Of a stretch of DNA of 16,385 nucleotides, positions 1 through 10,123 are shown one piece after another. Under the pieces are notes generated by a model. The model worked only from the letters and a program-made list of their open reading frames with translations, was not told where the DNA came from and did not search any database. The DNA comes from Vulcanimicrobiia bacterium (lineage in GTDB: Bacteria; Vulcanimicrobiota; Vulcanimicrobiia; Vulcanimicrobiales; Vulcanimicrobiaceae): assembly GCA_025451135.1 (NCBI GenBank), contig JANWKW010000190.1, forward strand, positions 1-16,385. The letters run 5' to 3'. A program made the translations under genes and the position numbers. The stretch's first letter is position 1, and the number at the start of each line of letters is the position of its first letter.

Positions 1-55
1 GATCCTCGCGCAGATTTTCGAGCAAGATCGAGGAGCGAGGAGGGAGCAACGCCAT
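1..55 (-). CDS. Possible start of an unidentified gene, cut by window edge
   Basis: On the minus strand an ATG at 55-53 opens a frame that stays open to the window edge, about 18 codons. The readable start is MALLPPRSSILLENLRED. It would lie 80 nt downstream of the RNase J stop codon, in the same direction. I see no clear ribosome binding site in front of it, and 18 codons is too short to recognise a family. The rest of 1-135 shows no terminator or other feature I can support. This may equally be plain intergenic DNA. Confidence 0.2.
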   Translation of the reverse strand, partial: MALLPPRSSILLENLRED

Positions 56-135
56 AGAGTTGTGACCGACGCAGCGACGACGAGCTTGCCGAAAAGCGGC
101 CGAGGGCGGTTGCGGTGAACTGCTTCAGGGCTTAC

Positions 136-1830
136 CTATACTTCCATGACGACGGGGATGATCACCGGACGGCGCTTGGTGCGATTGTAGATCGCCTTCG
201 AGACGCCGTTGCGGATGTGTTCGCGGACGCTGTTCGGGTCGCGCATCGCCTCGACCGAGATCGAATCGATCATCGCGCGCGTCTCGGCCTTGAGCTCGTC
301 CATCACCACGTCGGAGTCGGGCAGATAGAACACGCCCTTGGAGATGAGGTCCGGACCGCTCGTGATGCGGGCTTCTTCCGCATCGATCGCGACCACGACC
401 ATCATGATGCCGTCGCTGGCGAGCGCCTTGCGGTCGCGCAGCACCGACTCGCCGACCTCGCCGACGCTCGAGCCGTCGACCAGCACGTTGCCGCCGTACG
501 TCTTGCCGATCTTATCGGCGTAGTCGTGGGTGAACTCGAGCACGTCGCCGTTCTCGACGACGAAGACGTTCTCGGGATGGACGCCGGTCTGGGTCGCCAG
601 GCGGCCGTGATGCACGAGCATCCGGTATTCGCCGTGGACCGGGATGAAGTTCTCGGGGCGGACCAGGTTGAGCATCAGCAAGAGCTCCTCTTGCGAGGCG
701 TGTCCCGAGACGTGCGAACGGCCGTCGGTGCCGTGGATGACGTTCGCGCCGAGCTTGTAGAGGTTGTTGATGGTCTTGCCGACCGACTTCTCGTTGCCCG
801 GGATCGGGGTCGCCGAGATGACGACCGTGTCGCCCGCGACGATCTTGAATTTCTTGTGGTCGCGCACCGACATGCGCGTCAGGCCGCTCATCGGTTCGCC
901 CTGCGAACCGGTCGTCATCACGACCACCTGTTCGGGCGGATAGTTCTCCACGTCTTCGATCTTGATCACGCTGGTCTGCGGGATCTTGAGGTAGCCGAGT
1001 TCGGTCGAGAAGTGCAGCACGTTCTGAAGCGAACGGCCGAGGAACGCGACCTTGCGCTTGAAGCGGACGGCGTGGTCGACGACCTGCTGGATGCGCGGCA
1101 CGTTCGAGGCGAACGAGGCGACCACGATGCGGCCCTTGGCGCGCGAGAAGATGGTGGTGAAGGCCTCGCCGACGATCCGCTCGGAGAGCGTGTGGCCGGG
1201 GCGTTCGGCGTTGGTCGAGTCGGCCAGCATGCAGAGCACGCCCTCGTCGCCGACCCGCGCGATCGCGTTGAAGTCGGGCGGGCGGCCGTCGATCGGCGTC
1301 TGGTCGAACTTGAAGTCGCCGGTGTGGAAGATCGTCCCGACCGGCGTGCGGATCGCGAGCGAACACGCGCCGGCGACCGAGTGCGTGATGTGGATGAACT
1401 CGGTCTCGATGCTTCCGAACTTGATGCGATCGCCGGGCTGGACCGGCTTGAACGCGACGTCGCCGAGCTTGTGCTCGCGCGATTTGGCCTTGATCAGCGC
1501 GATCGAGAGCGACGTGCCGGCGATCGGCAGATCCGGGAACTCGCGGAGCAGATACGGGATGCCGCCGATGTGGTCTTCGTGTCCGTGCGTGACCAGCAGC
1601 CCGCGGAACTTGTGGGCGCGTTCGCGCACGTACGAGAAATCGTTGATGACCACGTCGACGCCGAACATCTCGTCGTCCGGGAACATCAGGCCGCAGTCGA
1701 CGGCGACCATATCGTCGTTGGTCTCGATGACCGTCATGTTGCGCCCGATCTCGCCGCATCCGCCCAGCGGGATGACGCGGACGTAGGGCTCGGACGGCGG
1801 GGCGGGGACGACCAGGGTATCGGTGTTCAA
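136..1830 (-). CDS. rnj: Ribonuclease J (metallo-beta-lactamase / beta-CASP family)
   Basis: A 564-residue protein, the usual RNase J length. RNase J is a cytoplasmic endo- and 5'-to-3' exoribonuclease that processes and degrades mRNA and matures rRNA. The conserved opening IPLGGCGEIGRNMTV lies at residues 20-34. The metal-binding motif HGHEDHIGG is at 82-90 (H82, H84, D86, H87). Further metal-site positions are H150 (ITHS), D172 (TGDFKFD) and H399 (PVHGEYRM). The beta-CASP part includes TTGSQGEP (306-313) and SHVSGHAS (372-379). The start is a TTG: no in-frame ATG precedes it, and the next Met (residue 32) falls inside the conserved motif. The Shine-Dalgarno sequence is weak (purine-rich stretches only). 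The gene diverges from the small ORF at 1911. The 80 nt between the two starts shows no clear promoter for this strand. RNase J together with a TolC-type envelope argues against Enterobacteria-like taxa. Confidence 0.97.
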   Translation of the reverse strand: MNTDTLVVPAPPSEPYVRVIPLGGCGEIGRNMTVIETNDDMVAVDCGLMFPDDEMFGVDVVINDFSYVRERAHKFRGLLVTHGHEDHIGGIPYLLREFPDLPIAGTSLSIALIKAKSREHKLGDVAFKPVQPGDRIKFGSIETEFIHITHSVAGACSLAIRTPVGTIFHTGDFKFDQTPIDGRPPDFNAIARVGDEGVLCMLADSTNAERPGHTLSERIVGEAFTTIFSRAKGRIVVASFASNVPRIQQVVDHAVRFKRKVAFLGRSLQNVLHFSTELGYLKIPQTSVIKIEDVENYPPEQVVVMTTGSQGEPMSGLTRMSVRDHKKFKIVAGDTVVISATPIPGNEKSVGKTINNLYKLGANVIHGTDGRSHVSGHASQEELLLMLNLVRPENFIPVHGEYRMLVHHGRLATQTGVHPENVFVVENGDVLEFTHDYADKIGKTYGGNVLVDGSSVGEVGESVLRDRKALASDGIMMVVVAIDAEEARITSGPDLISKGVFYLPDSDVVMDELKAETRAMIDSISVEAMRDPNSVREHIRNGVSKAIYNRTKRRPVIIPVVMEV

Positions 1831-1910
1831 AACGGCTTCGTATCTTTCGGGGCATGGCCGGGGCTTGGCGCGGCGGCCGGTTCGCGGGATGGACGGGCGG
1901 AGGTACCGCC

Positions 1911-2207
1911 GTGAACGCCCCTTACCGCACGGTCGCTGCTGCGACCTGGCTTCTCATCCTACTCGCTCGTCCGGCCGACGCCAAGGACAAACATCTTCAT
2001 ATGAAGACCCGGCCGGGGACGGCGGGGACGGAGCTCTACTCGCCGCGAGCGCTCCGACGCGCAAGGACCATCCTGCAATTGCGGCTGATGGAGCTTCGGG
2101 CCGAACGGCTCGAATGCGTCCGGGAAGCGGTCGAACGAGCGATTTCCGGCAAAGCGTCAGAGATATGGCACTGTGCGAAACAAAGCCAGGCCCCGCACGA
2201 TAGGTGA
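1911..2207 (+). CDS. Small putative secreted protein, unknown function
   Basis: A 98-residue reading frame starting with GTG. A perfect GGAGG (1899-1903) lies 7 nt before this GTG. The frame stays open further upstream to an ATG at 1854, but only the GTG start places a signal-peptide-like segment at the N-terminus: hydrophobic core TVAAATWLLILLA (residues 7-19), followed by a plausible signal peptidase site after PADA (residue 24). The predicted mature part is about 74 residues, rich in Arg and Glu, with a likely helix from 45 to 85 and two cysteines (C69, C88). I recognise no family. It diverges from RNase J and ends just upstream of the efflux promoter. Strong points are the ribosome binding site and the signal-like segment. 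Weak points are the short length and lack of a known homologue. Confidence 0.5.
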   Translation: MNAPYRTVAAATWLLILLARPADAKDKHLHMKTRPGTAGTELYSPRALRRARTILQLRLMELRAERLECVREAVERAISGKASEIWHCAKQSQAPHDR

Positions 2208-2228
2208 GGAAAAGCGAGCGAGCCGGGC

Positions 2229-2259
2229 TTGACCTTCACGTAAGGTGAGGCCGTAGGCT
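2229..2259 (+). promoter_or_regulatory. Putative MerR-family-type promoter/operator of the efflux operon
   Basis: A -35 box TTGACC (2229-2234) and a -10 box TAGGCT (2254-2259) are separated by 19 bp. This over-long spacer is the hallmark of MerR-family activated promoters, in which the regulator untwists the DNA. The spacer carries an imperfect inverted repeat, CTTCAC-N5-GTGAGG (2234-2250, one mismatch per half-site), where such an operator belongs. The -35 side (TTGACCTTC) resembles the known CueR target. Transcription would start near 2266, about 25 nt before the YIP1 gene. No MerR-type regulator gene lies in the window, so the link to a regulator is inference. Confidence 0.5.
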
Positions 2260-2290
2260 TGCGCTTGTAAGTCGACATCGTGGAGGTATC

Positions 2291-3022
2291 GTGACCGAAT
2301 CACCGCAGACCGCAGCTCCTAAGGCCAACGGCCTCGCGACGCTGCTCAACGTCATCGCCGCGCCGAAAGAAGCCTTCGAGACGCTGCGCGAGGCTCCGAT
2401 GTGGGGCTGGGCCCTCATCGTCTCGCTGGCGTTGTTCGTCGTCGGGACGTTTCTCATGCTCCCGGCCATCCATCACGCGCAAGACGTGTCCTGGCCCGCA
2501 CAGGTCGCCGCCAATCCGCGCCTCGCAGGCATGTCGGCAGAGTCGCTCGCCCAGGCGAAGAAATTCGGCGACATCGCGATCGGTTTCGCTCCGCTGTTCG
2601 TCATCGTCGGCATCTTCATCACGATGCTGATCCAGGCGCTCGTCATGCTCGTCATGAACGCGATCGGCAAGGGGAGCGGCACGTTCAAATCGTTTTGGGC
2701 GTCGGCCTGGAACATCGCCGTCGTCGGCGGCATCGACAGCCTCCTCACGGCGATCATCGTCGTGCTTCGCGGTCCCGATTCGTTCGACACCCAGACCGCG
2801 GTCCAAGCGGCCATGCCGAATCTCGGATTGCTGGCGGCGCACGCCGGGAAGCTCACCAACTTCCTCTCGGCCTTCACCCCGTTCAGCCTATGGGCCGGCT
2901 GGCTGATCGTCCAGGCGATGCTCTTCGTCGGCCGCACCCCGAAAGGCGTGGCGTGGGCGACCGGCATCATCTCGGTCGTCATTCCCGCGCTCTTCGCCCT
3001 CGCCGCGCCCGGCGCGAAGTAG
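2291..3022 (+). CDS. YIP1-family integral membrane protein, first gene of efflux operon
   Basis: A 243-residue protein with about five predicted membrane segments (roughly residues 38-58, 97-122, 140-160, 193-214 and 222-240). The N-terminal stretch LLNVIAAPKEAFETL and the overall layout match bacterial YIP1-domain proteins, whose role is mostly unknown. The GTG start follows GGAGG (2282-2286) by only 4 nt, somewhat close, and the start sits just behind the MerR-like promoter. The next gene, the TolC-like channel, begins 34 nt downstream on the same strand. Position suggests an accessory membrane subunit or assembly factor of the exporter, but nothing in the sequence proves that. Family assignment is from overall pattern, not from a catalytic motif. 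Confidence 0.78.
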   Translation: MTESPQTAAPKANGLATLLNVIAAPKEAFETLREAPMWGWALIVSLALFVVGTFLMLPAIHHAQDVSWPAQVAANPRLAGMSAESLAQAKKFGDIAIGFAPLFVIVGIFITMLIQALVMLVMNAIGKGSGTFKSFWASAWNIAVVGGIDSLLTAIIVVLRGPDSFDTQTAVQAAMPNLGLLAAHAGKLTNFLSAFTPFSLWAGWLIVQAMLFVGRTPKGVAWATGIISVVIPALFALAAPGAK

Positions 3023-3056
3023 TCCGCGTTCCACTCACCATGATCGGAGATCGGCG

Positions 3057-4505
3057 TTGAAGGTCGCTCGAACCCTACCCGCACTGGTCGTCGCCGGAGC
3101 GCTCGCATGCGTCCCGGCGATGGCCGCCGCACAGGCGCGGAGCTTGAGCCTGAGCGATGCGGTCGCATACGCGCTCGCGCATAACGCCGGCGTCGCCCAG
3201 CGAGCCGCCGCAGTGGCGACGGCCGACAACGCCCTCGCCCGTCAGAAGACCCAGACCTATCCCACGGTCAACGGTCAGCTCCAAAGCTTCCTGCAGAAGA
3301 GCAGCAACTACGGCGGCGGCTACGCCGTCATCGGCGCCTCGCAGCAGAACGTCACCAGTCAGAACACCGCCTCGATCGGGACGCAATACAATCTCAACGC
3401 CGGCGGCCTAGGTCTCATCCAGCTCGCCGAGTCGCAGGCCCAGGACGACGCCGCGAAAGCCGACCTCAAGCGCACCCAGGAGCAGATCGCCAGTTCCGTG
3501 ACGACCGCGTTCTACGGCATCGCTCAGAAGGACGCGATCGTACGCGTCGACACCGCCGACGCGGCCTACCAGCACCAGCTCGTGCTCGACGCGCAGGCCA
3601 AGGAACGGGCCGGCGTCGCGGCCGGCGTCGACGTGCTGCGCGCGCAGGTGAACGAGAAGCAGAGCCAATCCGCGCTGCTGGCGGCGCAGTCGGACGCCCA
3701 GAACGCCCGCGAGACGCTCGCCCAGTCGATCGGTGCGCCGCTCGACGTGGACTTCGCCATTCCGGCCGCCATCGCGCAGCCGGCCTTGCCCGACGGTTCG
3801 ATCGACACGCTGGTCGGCATCGCGCAGAACGCCCGCCCGGACGTCGCGTCGGCGCGCCTCGGCCTGCGCAACGCGCAGCTCGTCCGTCGCGGCTACACGC
3901 GGGAACTGTTCCCGACCATCAATCTGGGCGCGTCGTTCGGCAACCAGAACTCGCCGACGACGACCGTCTTCGAACAGAACGCGATCGACCAGCAGTTCGC
4001 GCTCACCAATCAGCAGCGCATCCTCAACGGCCTGCCGCCGTTGCCGCTCTCGGCCAAGCAGATCGTGCCGCGCGGGACGCCCGGCTACTGGCAGGTGCAG
4101 GCGGTAACGACCTTCACGCTTCCACTGGTCGACTACGGCGCGCGCCATACCGAACGCGTCAGCGACGACGCGGCGATCGCGAATGCCGACGCGTTCCTGA
4201 CCTCGGTCTCGGGCCAGGCGGAACTCGACGTCCGGCAGGCCTACCGGTCGGCTCGGACCGCCCAAGCGCAGCTGCAGTTCGCCACCGACGAATCGACCCT
4301 CGGGCGCGAGGCCGCGCGCATCGCCCAGATCCAGTACCAGAACGGGATCATCGCCCTCTCGGACGTGGTCCAAGCCGAGCAGACCTCCGTCAAGGCGCAG
4401 TCGGATCTGATCGCCGCCCGCGTCGCTTACGTCACCGCCGTCGTGAATCTGCGCATCGCGCTAGGCACCTACGACGCCAATACCGCCGTCGCCGATTTGA
4501 GGTAG
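3057..4505 (+). CDS. TolC-family outer-membrane efflux channel
   Basis: A 482-residue protein that would form the outer-membrane duct of a tripartite exporter. A signal peptide is evident: Lys/Arg at the N-terminus, hydrophobic core LPALVVAGALACV, likely cleavage near AMAAA (about residue 25). The mature part opens with LSLSDAVAYALAHN, the typical start of the first outer-membrane efflux protein repeat. Two such repeats follow, with long Ala/Gln-rich helices and a second-half ending AALS-like segment IIALSDVVQAEQTSVKAQSD near the C-terminus. The start is TTG with GGAG (3046-3049) 7 nt upstream. The ATG at 3040 leads to a stop after six codons and is not used for this protein. Only 7 nt separate its stop from the adaptor gene. 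Cargo cannot be deduced from this sequence. Confidence 0.93.
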   Translation: MKVARTLPALVVAGALACVPAMAAAQARSLSLSDAVAYALAHNAGVAQRAAAVATADNALARQKTQTYPTVNGQLQSFLQKSSNYGGGYAVIGASQQNVTSQNTASIGTQYNLNAGGLGLIQLAESQAQDDAAKADLKRTQEQIASSVTTAFYGIAQKDAIVRVDTADAAYQHQLVLDAQAKERAGVAAGVDVLRAQVNEKQSQSALLAAQSDAQNARETLAQSIGAPLDVDFAIPAAIAQPALPDGSIDTLVGIAQNARPDVASARLGLRNAQLVRRGYTRELFPTINLGASFGNQNSPTTTVFEQNAIDQQFALTNQQRILNGLPPLPLSAKQIVPRGTPGYWQVQAVTTFTLPLVDYGARHTERVSDDAAIANADAFLTSVSGQAELDVRQAYRSARTAQAQLQFATDESTLGREAARIAQIQYQNGIIALSDVVQAEQTSVKAQSDLIAARVAYVTAVVNLRIALGTYDANTAVADLR

Positions 4506-4512
4506 TAGTCCG

Positions 4513-5820
4513 ATGCAAAAGCGAAACCGCACCCTCCTGATCATCCTCGGCGCGATCGTCGTGGTCATCATCCTGGCGGTCGCCTTGGGCGGCCGCAACA
4601 AACACGACGCGCTGGAGGTCAAGACCCAGAAGGTCGTGCTCGGCACGTTCGACACGAAACTGCCGGAGAGCGGTACCATCCAACACCCTGGCGTCCAGAC
4701 GATTCCGGCGCTCGTGGCCGGCAATCTCGGCAGCATCTACGTCCGGGCCGGCCAGGCCGTCACCGCCGGGCAGCTGCTGGCCACCGTGCAGAACCCGACC
4801 CTGTCGTCGACCGCCGCCGGGTCGCAGGTCGATTACCAATCCGCCGTCGCGAACGTCTCGAGCGCCCAGGTGAACGAACAGAACGCGAAGGTCCAGTATC
4901 AAGCGGCCGTCGAGACCGCGAAGAGCAACTACGACGAAGCCCGCCGCATCTACACGGCCGACGCGAATCTCTATGCGAACAAGGCGATCGCGCGCAATCA
5001 AGTCGACATCGACCGCGCCAAGATGGACCAGGCCAAGGTCCAATACGACCAAGCCGTCCGCCAACTGCAGCTCGGCGCCGTATCGGGCTACGGGCAGAAC
5101 AGCGTCCAGTACGCGCAGACTGCCGCCACCAAAGCCCAGATCCTCAACGCGCAGAGCCAAGAACAGCTCGGCTTCACGCGCATCGTCGCGCCCTTCGCCG
5201 GCATCATCCAGACCGTCGCGAGCCAGCCCGCCGACCCGCTGCGCAATTTGCAGCCCGGCGATCCGATCAGCGCCGGCCAGGCGATCTTCACCATCGCCAG
5301 CGGCAACGGATTCATCGTCAAGGCCCAGGTCGACGAACAGGACATCATCAACGTGAAGGTCGGCCAGAAAGCGGTCGTCACCGGCGAGGACTTCCCCGAC
5401 CACAACATCGCCGGCCACGTGGCCGACATCGCGCCGGTCGCGACCAAGTCGACGGATGCGTCGAGCACGTCCAAGCAGGTCCTCACGACGATCGCGGTCG
5501 ACGCGGCCCCCGGCTACCTCAAAGACGGGATGAGCGCGAACGTCGATATCTATACCACGCACTTGGCACATGTCGTGACCGTGCCCAATGCCGCGATCCT
5601 CACGGAGAAGGCGCGCAAGTACGTATGGACCGTGCGGGGCGGAAAGCTCCACAAGACGCCGATCAAGACCGGCGCCAACAACGAATCCGTGACCGTGGTC
5701 ACTTCGGGTCTCGAACCGGGGGATCAGGTGGCCGCCGCGGCGAGCCCCACGTTCGTCGAAGGAAAGGCCGCGAAGGTCGCGACCGCACCGTCGCCGTCGG
5801 CCGGCGCGTCGGGCGCCTAA
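4513..5820 (+). CDS. HlyD/MacA-type periplasmic adaptor subunit
   Basis: A 435-residue membrane-fusion protein that links the inner-membrane ABC transporter to the TolC-like channel. Order of parts: N-terminal membrane anchor (about residues 8-25); first lipoyl half with NLGSIYVRAGQAVTAGQLLA (71-90); a long alpha-helical hairpin rich in Gln/Ala (about 100-215); second lipoyl half FTRIVAPFAGII (221-232); beta-barrel domain (about 265-345) with the conserved turn DGMSANVDI (338-346); and a membrane-proximal domain to about 410. The C-terminal 20 residues are Ala/Ser/Pro-rich. The ATG start has GAGG (4499-4502), overlapping the end of the TolC gene. The next gene starts 6 nt after the stop, so co-translation with the permease is likely. 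Confidence 0.95.
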   Translation: MQKRNRTLLIILGAIVVVIILAVALGGRNKHDALEVKTQKVVLGTFDTKLPESGTIQHPGVQTIPALVAGNLGSIYVRAGQAVTAGQLLATVQNPTLSSTAAGSQVDYQSAVANVSSAQVNEQNAKVQYQAAVETAKSNYDEARRIYTADANLYANKAIARNQVDIDRAKMDQAKVQYDQAVRQLQLGAVSGYGQNSVQYAQTAATKAQILNAQSQEQLGFTRIVAPFAGIIQTVASQPADPLRNLQPGDPISAGQAIFTIASGNGFIVKAQVDEQDIINVKVGQKAVVTGEDFPDHNIAGHVADIAPVATKSTDASSTSKQVLTTIAVDAAPGYLKDGMSANVDIYTTHLAHVVTVPNAAILTEKARKYVWTVRGGKLHKTPIKTGANNESVTVVTSGLEPGDQVAAAASPTFVEGKAAKVATAPSPSAGASGA

Positions 5821-5826
5821 GCCTCG

Positions 5827-7022
5827 ATGCTCCGCTACTGGGAATACGTCGGCGAGGCGATCGACGCGCTCTGGCGCAATCGGGCGCGTACCATCCTGAC
5901 CATGCTCGGCATGATCATCGGCACGTCCTCGGTGATCGCCGTCTTCGGCATCAGCCGAGCGGCGGCGTCGGGCATCGGCACGACGATCGCGTCGTTCGGC
6001 ACGCCGGGATCCTTCGTGGCGGTCGATAACCAGCAGAACTTCCCCCAGCGGGCCCAGATCCAGTATCGCGACATCGCCTCGATCGTCGCGCAGACCGAAG
6101 GCATCACCGCGTACGTCATGCCGCTCTACAGCACCACGTTCAAGGTGCGCGCCGGCAGCACGACCGGGTTCGAATCGGTGCAGTCGATCGGCGCGTACGG
6201 GCCGGCGGACACGCTGCCGATGCAGGAGGGCCGCAAGGTCGATCGGGCCGACATGGATTCGGCCGCGCGGGTGACGACGATAACCTCCGACATCGCGCTC
6301 AAGTACTTCGGTCAGGGCTCGGCGGTGGGCAAGACGATCACGATCAACGGCTCGCGCTTCTCCGTCATCGGCGTCTACAGCCCGCTCAGCGGCAACCTCT
6401 TCAACTCGCTGAGCGGGAGCGGCACGCTCTACATCCCCTTCAGCACCGCTCACGATATGATCCCCGGACCGGTCCAGGGCATCGTCTTCTATCAGGTCGA
6501 CGGCGTGGATGCGGACGGCGCGATCGCCTCGGTCAAGAAGGCCCTCCAGCACATCCACGGGCCCCAGGCCGCCTACATCTCGCAGAACGGCGCGAGCGCG
6601 CTCGGGACGTTCCAGACCGTCCTGAACGTCATCGCGAACGGGCTCTCCGCGATCGGCGCGGTCGCCTTGGTCGTGGCCGGCATCGGGATCATGAACATCA
6701 TGCTCGTCTCGGTGGTCGAACGCACGCGCGAGATCGGCATCCGCAAATCGATCGGCGCGAGCAAGAAGGACATCATGCTCCAGTTCCTCATGGAGGCGAC
6801 CATCCTGTCGCTGCTCGGGGGCGGCACCGGCCTCGCGATCGGCCTGCTGGCGACGATCGGCGTGGCTTCGTACATCTCGGCGCAGTTGGGAGCCGCGATC
6901 ATCCCGTATCTCATGCTCGTGAGCCTCGCGATCGCCTTCTCGATCACGATCGGGGTCGCGTTCGGGACGTATCCGGCCCTGCGAGCCGCCAACCTCGATC
7001 CCATCGAGGCGCTCCGTTCCTG

Positions 7023-7023
<1 letters not shown>
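5827..7023 (+). CDS. ABC transporter permease, MacB/FtsX type (first copy)
   Basis: A 398-residue inner-membrane permease with the MacB layout minus the ATPase. It has one membrane helix near the N-terminus (about residues 22-42, TILTMLGMIIGTSSVIAVFG), a large periplasmic domain (about 50-260) and three C-terminal helices (about 270-390). The FtsX-type signature VAGIGIMNIMLVSVVERTRE, followed by the IGIRKSIGA coupling segment, follows the second helix. The C-terminus is LDPIEALRS, the typical ending. The start is ATG with no strong ribosome binding site, consistent with coupling to the adaptor gene 6 nt upstream. Its stop overlaps the next gene by one base (TGATG). It likely forms a heterodimer with the second permease. 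Confidence 0.95.
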
Positions 7024-8916
<1,893 letters not shown>

Positions 8917-8940
8917 CCGAGGCCCCGAAGGACCGGGGCG

Positions 8941-10047
8941 ATGAGCGTGGACTTCCTCGAGACCTCCGTGGCGCCGCATTTCGGGATCGAAGGCGAGTTC
9001 GCGCGCGCCGAGCCGTTCGGCTCGGGCCACATCAACAGCACCTACCTGGCCCACTACCGCGACGGGAACGGCGGGGCCCGGTACGTCTACCAGCGCATCA
9101 ACGACGCGGTCTTCACCGACGTGCCGGCCATGATGCAGAACATCGCGCGCGTCACCGACCACGTACGTCGCAAGGTCGAGCTCGGCGATCCCGACGACGC
9201 CCACCGGCGCGTGCTCACGCTGGTGCCGCCGATCGTCCGGACCGACGCGGGCTACGACGCGCTGCGCGCGGAGGACGGCAGTTGGTGGCGCGCCTATCGC
9301 TTCATCGACGGGGCGCGCACGTACGATACGCTCGACGATCCGGAACGCGCCTATCGCGCCGCCAAGACGTTCGGCTGCTTCATCGAGATGCTGGCCGACC
9401 TCGGCGGCGAGCGCCTGCACGAGACCATCCCGGCCTTCCACGATACGCCCAAGCGCTACGCCGACCTCGTCGCGGCCGTCGAACGCGATCCGCTCGGGCG
9501 CGCGGCCGGAGTCCGCGACGAGATCGCGTTCTGCGAACGCAATGCCGCGCTCGCGAACGCGCTCGAGGACCTGCGCGCCGGCGGCGCCTCGCGCGAGTGC
9601 GTGACGCATAATGATACCAAGGTCAACAACGTGATGATGGACGACCTCACCGGCGAGGGTCTGTGCGTGATCGATCTCGATACGGTCATGCCGGGCCTCG
9701 CGCTCTACGACTTCGGCGACATGGTCCGGACGGCGACCATGCCGGTCGCCGAGGACGAGCGCGACCTCTCGCTGGTCGAGGTCGACGCCGCCATGTACGC
9801 CGCCGTCGCGCGAGGTTTCGTCGAGGGCGCGGGAGCGTTACTCGGCCCGCAAGAACGGGAACATCTGGTGACGGCCGGTCGGGTGATCACGTTCGAGTGC
9901 GGGATGCGGTTCCTCGCGGACCACCTCCTCGGCGACACCTACTTCCGGATCCACCGGCCGGGGCAGAACCTCGACCGGGCCCGCACGCAGTTCGCCCTGG
10001 TCGACTCGCTGACGCGCCGTGAGGAAGAGCTTCACACGAGTCCTTAA
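8941..10047 (+). CDS. Phosphotransferase resembling N-acetylhexosamine 1-kinase
   Basis: A 368-residue kinase of the aminoglycoside phosphotransferase/choline kinase fold. The N-lobe shows GSGHINSTY (27-35) and YVYQRIN (48-54). The catalytic loop is HNDTKVNN (223-230; D225 catalytic base, N230 Mg ligand). A second Mg motif, IDLDTVMPGLALYDFGD (244-260), carries D245. The exact wording around HNDTK and DTVMPGLALYDFGD matches bacterial NahK-like kinases, which phosphorylate GlcNAc/GalNAc at C1, much better than drug-resistance kinases. The C-terminal part GDTYFRIHRPGQNLDRARTQF (331-351) is also typical of this group. The ATG follows AAGGA (8928-8932) by 8 nt. It sits 24 nt behind the ATPase, so it may be transcribed with the efflux operon, though a link in function is not evident. 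The substrate is inference. Confidence 0.82.
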   Translation: MSVDFLETSVAPHFGIEGEFARAEPFGSGHINSTYLAHYRDGNGGARYVYQRINDAVFTDVPAMMQNIARVTDHVRRKVELGDPDDAHRRVLTLVPPIVRTDAGYDALRAEDGSWWRAYRFIDGARTYDTLDDPERAYRAAKTFGCFIEMLADLGGERLHETIPAFHDTPKRYADLVAAVERDPLGRAAGVRDEIAFCERNAALANALEDLRAGGASRECVTHNDTKVNNVMMDDLTGEGLCVIDLDTVMPGLALYDFGDMVRTATMPVAEDERDLSLVEVDAAMYAAVARGFVEGAGALLGPQEREHLVTAGRVITFECGMRFLADHLLGDTYFRIHRPGQNLDRARTQFALVDSLTRREEELHTSP

Positions 10048-10123
10048 CAAATCCGTGCTACCTTCTTGCGTAGACGGAGTAGTACCGAACGAACCCTCCC
10101 TTATGAGAATGTAAACTGAGAAA

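Noticed and set aside
115..1914. Long open frame (599 codons) on the plus strand opposite RNase J
   Set aside because: The protein is dominated by Asp, Arg, Ala, Val and His, as expected from reading a high-GC gene backwards. The opposite strand holds a complete RNase J with all catalytic motifs.
2036..2278. 80-codon minus-strand frame between the small ORF and the YIP1 gene
   Set aside because: It overlaps the better supported plus-strand ORF and the promoter, has no ribosome binding site I can see and no recognisable content.
4432..6558. 708-codon open frame on the minus strand
   Set aside because: It lies opposite the adaptor and permease genes, has the same Asp/Arg-rich antisense composition and shows no family motif.
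8941..10047. Aminoglycoside resistance kinase
   Set aside because: The fold is shared, but the sequence around the catalytic and Mg-binding loops matches NahK-like sugar kinases rather than known drug-modifying enzymes.
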